A stretch of 16,273 bases of DNA from Synergistaceae bacterium UBA1358 (lineage in GTDB: Bacteria; Synergistota; Synergistia; Synergistales; Synergistaceae): contig DBRW01000001.1 in NCBI GenBank assembly GCA_002306075.1, positions 1 through 16,273 on the forward strand, written 5' to 3'. Each line of letters starts with the position of its first letter. Positions within the stretch are counted from its first letter, which is position 1. The translations under genes and the position numbers were made by a program. The notes beneath the pieces are model-generated. The model saw only the letters and a list, made by a program, of their open reading frames with translations. It was not told the origin of the DNA and searched no databases. Of the stretch, positions 14,618 to 16,273 are shown piece after piece.

Positions 14618-14798
14618 GCCGATATCACAAGGCTTGGAAAAGCCATTTGCCGTTGCACGAAAACCTTTCCGCAATCGCGGCCTGTTCCGCTGGGGAGTTT
14701 TATGATCGCCTTACCTGAGTTGTGCCACACGTAGGGATTTCATGCAATGGCGCAGCAGAGCATCCTTTTTGGGATGCAACATGGGAGGTAATCATATA
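14618..14798 (+). promoter_or_regulatory. Distal part of the helicase 5' leader
   Basis: About 180 bases between the leader terminator and the helicase ATG. Visible hairpins are GGCTT/AAGCC (14631-14644) and GCATCC/GGATGC (14760-14777), the latter 6 bases before the ribosome site GGAGG (14784-14788). GTTGCA (14652-14657) can also pair with TGCAAC (14775-14780). A ten-codon frame lies at 14702-14734. I recognise no known riboswitch class here. No second strong promoter is evident. Confidence 0.4.
14702..14734 (+). CDS. Possible short upstream frame in the helicase leader
   Basis: ATG to TAG encodes MIALPELCHT, preceded by GGGGAG only 4 bases away. The composition shows no run of one amino acid. 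It could be a regulatory upstream frame or chance. Confidence 0.25.
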   Translation: MIALPELCHT

Positions 14799-16273
14799 AT
14801 GACACAGGAAACAAAAAAATTCGCAGATTTCGATCTGCGGCCGGAACTTTTGCGCGCTTTGGAACGTAAGGGCTTCGAAACACCGATGCCGGTACAGGTC
14901 TGCGTACTGGAAGACGATACGCTCATTGACAGCGACATCATCGTCCAGGCAAAGACAGGTTCGGGAAAGACACTTGCCTTCGCACTTCCACTGATCAATT
15001 CGATGGACCCGAAATCGAGGGAGCCACAGATAATAGTACTCTCTCCCACCCGTGAACTCGCACAGCAGACGGCCCGTGAATTCGCATGGCTCGGATCTGA
15101 GTGCGGAGTAAGGGTCGCGACTCTTGTCGGCGGCCTTGACATGGAAAGACAGATCCGCTCGCTCAGGGACGGGGCCAACGTTGTAGTCGGAACGCCCGGC
15201 AGGGTGCTCGACCACGTACGCAGGGGGACATTTAAGACATCATCGATCCACAGCATAGTGCTTGACGAGGGAGATCATATGCTTGACATGGGCTTCCACG
15301 ACGAAATGGAGGCCATCCTCCAGTCGATGGACAATGTCGAAAGGACATGGCTCTTCTCGGCTACTATGCCGCCCGAGGTGATGAGCCTCGCAAGGCAGTA
15401 TCTGAACGCACCCAAAAAGATATCGCTCGTCACCGACATAACGGCACACGAGGACATCACCCAGAAAGCATACATTATCCCGTCCCGCAAGAGATTCGAA
15501 GGACTCACCAACGTCCTGATCTGGGAAGCTCCTAGCAGAGCTCTCCTCTTCTGCGGAACGAGGGCAGAGACTCAGGACATAGCAGACAAACTCTGCGATA
15601 TAGGCTTCAAAGCGACTCCCATCCACGGAGACATGAGCCAGAGGGAGAGAAACACGGCTCTCGGTGCTCTCAGAGGCGGCCGCGTGAATATCCTCGTAGC
15701 AACAGACGTAGCCGCAAGGGGCCTCGACATCGATGCCGTAAGCCACGTCATCCAGTTCGGTCTGCCCCAGAACCTCGAATCCTTCGTCCACAGAAGCGGA
15801 AGGACGGGGCGCGCAGGACATGAGGGAAGCAACATGCTCCTGCTCACGGCACGCGAGGCGAAACAGTTCAGATACATGGCTTCCAATGCCGGATCTAAGA
15901 TGAAGATGGAATGGATCCCAGCACCCGACGCTCTTGAGATAGAGGGACAGGCCAGGATCCGTTTTGAAAAGACACTGCTCGAGCATGCGCTCGAATCTGA
16001 TGAATTCCAGTCATGGGCCGAGGATATCCTTACCCGCGATGAAGCGATGATGCTCGTCTCGGGGCTGCTTGCCAAGGCATACGGGGATCAGCCTTCCGGA
16101 TATTCGATCAGGACCGATGTAGAGGCTGAGATGAACAGGGAAAAATCAAGAAACGACAAGGGCCGCCAGGGAGCGGGCGCCTCATCCGGCAGGGCTTCGG
16201 ACGGCAGAAAAGACAGGAGCGCAAGGCCTACGATGGGCGGAGGCCTGATGGTACAGTTCTCTGAAGGCCGCGA
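14799..16273 (+). CDS. DEAD-box ATP-dependent RNA helicase (3' end outside window)
   Basis: 491 codons are visible and the frame is still open at the window edge. Motifs in order: Q-motif region with Gln33 (PMPVQ), motif I AKTGSGKT (51-58), Ia PTRELA (83-88), TPGR (132-135), motif II DEGD (156-159) instead of DEAD, motif III SAT (187-189), motif V ATDVAARGLDI (301-311) and motif VI HRSGRTGRAG (331-340). It unwinds short RNA duplexes, in roles such as ribosome assembly, RNA decay or cold adaptation. After the core come a helical segment (about 385-430), a charged Gly/Ser/Arg-rich linker (445-477), then GGGLMVQFSEGR. The last may be the start of a DbpA/DeaD-type RNA-binding domain. GGAGG lies 10 bases before the ATG. 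Confidence 0.95.
   Translation, partial: MTQETKKFADFDLRPELLRALERKGFETPMPVQVCVLEDDTLIDSDIIVQAKTGSGKTLAFALPLINSMDPKSREPQIIVLSPTRELAQQTAREFAWLGSECGVRVATLVGGLDMERQIRSLRDGANVVVGTPGRVLDHVRRGTFKTSSIHSIVLDEGDHMLDMGFHDEMEAILQSMDNVERTWLFSATMPPEVMSLARQYLNAPKKISLVTDITAHEDITQKAYIIPSRKRFEGLTNVLIWEAPSRALLFCGTRAETQDIADKLCDIGFKATPIHGDMSQRERNTALGALRGGRVNILVATDVAARGLDIDAVSHVIQFGLPQNLESFVHRSGRTGRAGHEGSNMLLLTAREAKQFRYMASNAGSKMKMEWIPAPDALEIEGQARIRFEKTLLEHALESDEFQSWAEDILTRDEAMMLVSGLLAKAYGDQPSGYSIRTDVEAEMNREKSRNDKGRQGAGASSGRASDGRKDRSARPTMGGGLMVQFSEGR

Noticed and set aside
14435..14798. tRNA or other structured RNA gene in the divergent intergenic region
   Set aside because: No cloverleaf, anticodon loop or CCA-like end could be found; the visible hairpins are explained as a terminator and leader stems.
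15240..15986. 248-residue open frame on the minus strand opposite the helicase
   Set aside because: It lies entirely within the conserved helicase core motifs on the plus strand and has no recognisable domain; a shadow frame.

Overview
The window (about 16.3 kb, moderately GC-rich) reads as chromosomal DNA of a strictly anaerobic, amino-acid- or peptide-fermenting bacterium. A bacterial V/A-type ATPase, a four-subunit 2-oxoacid:ferredoxin oxidoreductase and a Dpp/Opp-type peptide transporter together fit Synergistota or a similar lineage. That assignment is an inference from gene content, not from a marker gene. Genes are tightly packed with many stop/start overlaps. No rRNA, tRNA, CRISPR array, insertion sequence or phage gene was seen.

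Layout. (1) 1-3842, plus strand: the 3' end of a V/A-ATPase operon, with the tail of an upstream gene (possibly subunit F), then subunits E, A and B. It is closed at once by a strong bidirectional terminator, so subunit D does not follow B as it does in the classical operons. (2) 3901-4863, minus strand: a MOSC-domain protein and, upstream of it, an MscL mechanosensitive channel carrying a C-terminal zinc ribbon. (3) 4979-10972, minus strand: a six-gene, fully overlapping operon in the order LacI-type regulator, solute-binding protein, permease B, permease C, ATPase D, ATPase F. It has a clear promoter and a LacI-type operator upstream of the regulator. (4) 11137-14176, minus strand: 2-oxoacid:ferredoxin oxidoreductase genes gamma, delta, alpha, beta, preceded by a complete attenuator leader: promoter, 25-codon leader peptide with six consecutive Ile codons, candidate antiterminator, and rho-independent terminator. 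(5) 14521-16273, plus strand: a DEAD-box RNA helicase (3' end outside the window) behind a long 5' leader that contains its own strong terminator.

Three things stand out. First, the solute-binding protein is a circular permutation of the family 5 (OppA/DppA) fold: the normally C-terminal two thirds come first, directly behind a signal peptide, and the normally N-terminal third comes last. Second, the LacI-family regulator translationally coupled to it lacks about 125 residues that correspond to one whole lobe of the effector domain. Third, the oxidoreductase operon appears to be controlled by isoleucine supply through a ribosome-mediated attenuator. This points to an anabolic role (making a 2-oxoacid precursor of isoleucine) rather than, or in addition to, fermentation.

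Working together (inference): the transporter would import peptides or a related solute, the oxidoreductase would interconvert 2-oxoacids and acyl-CoAs with ferredoxin, and the V/A-ATPase would couple ATP to an ion gradient. Several start codons are corrected here from Shine-Dalgarno position and overlap geometry.
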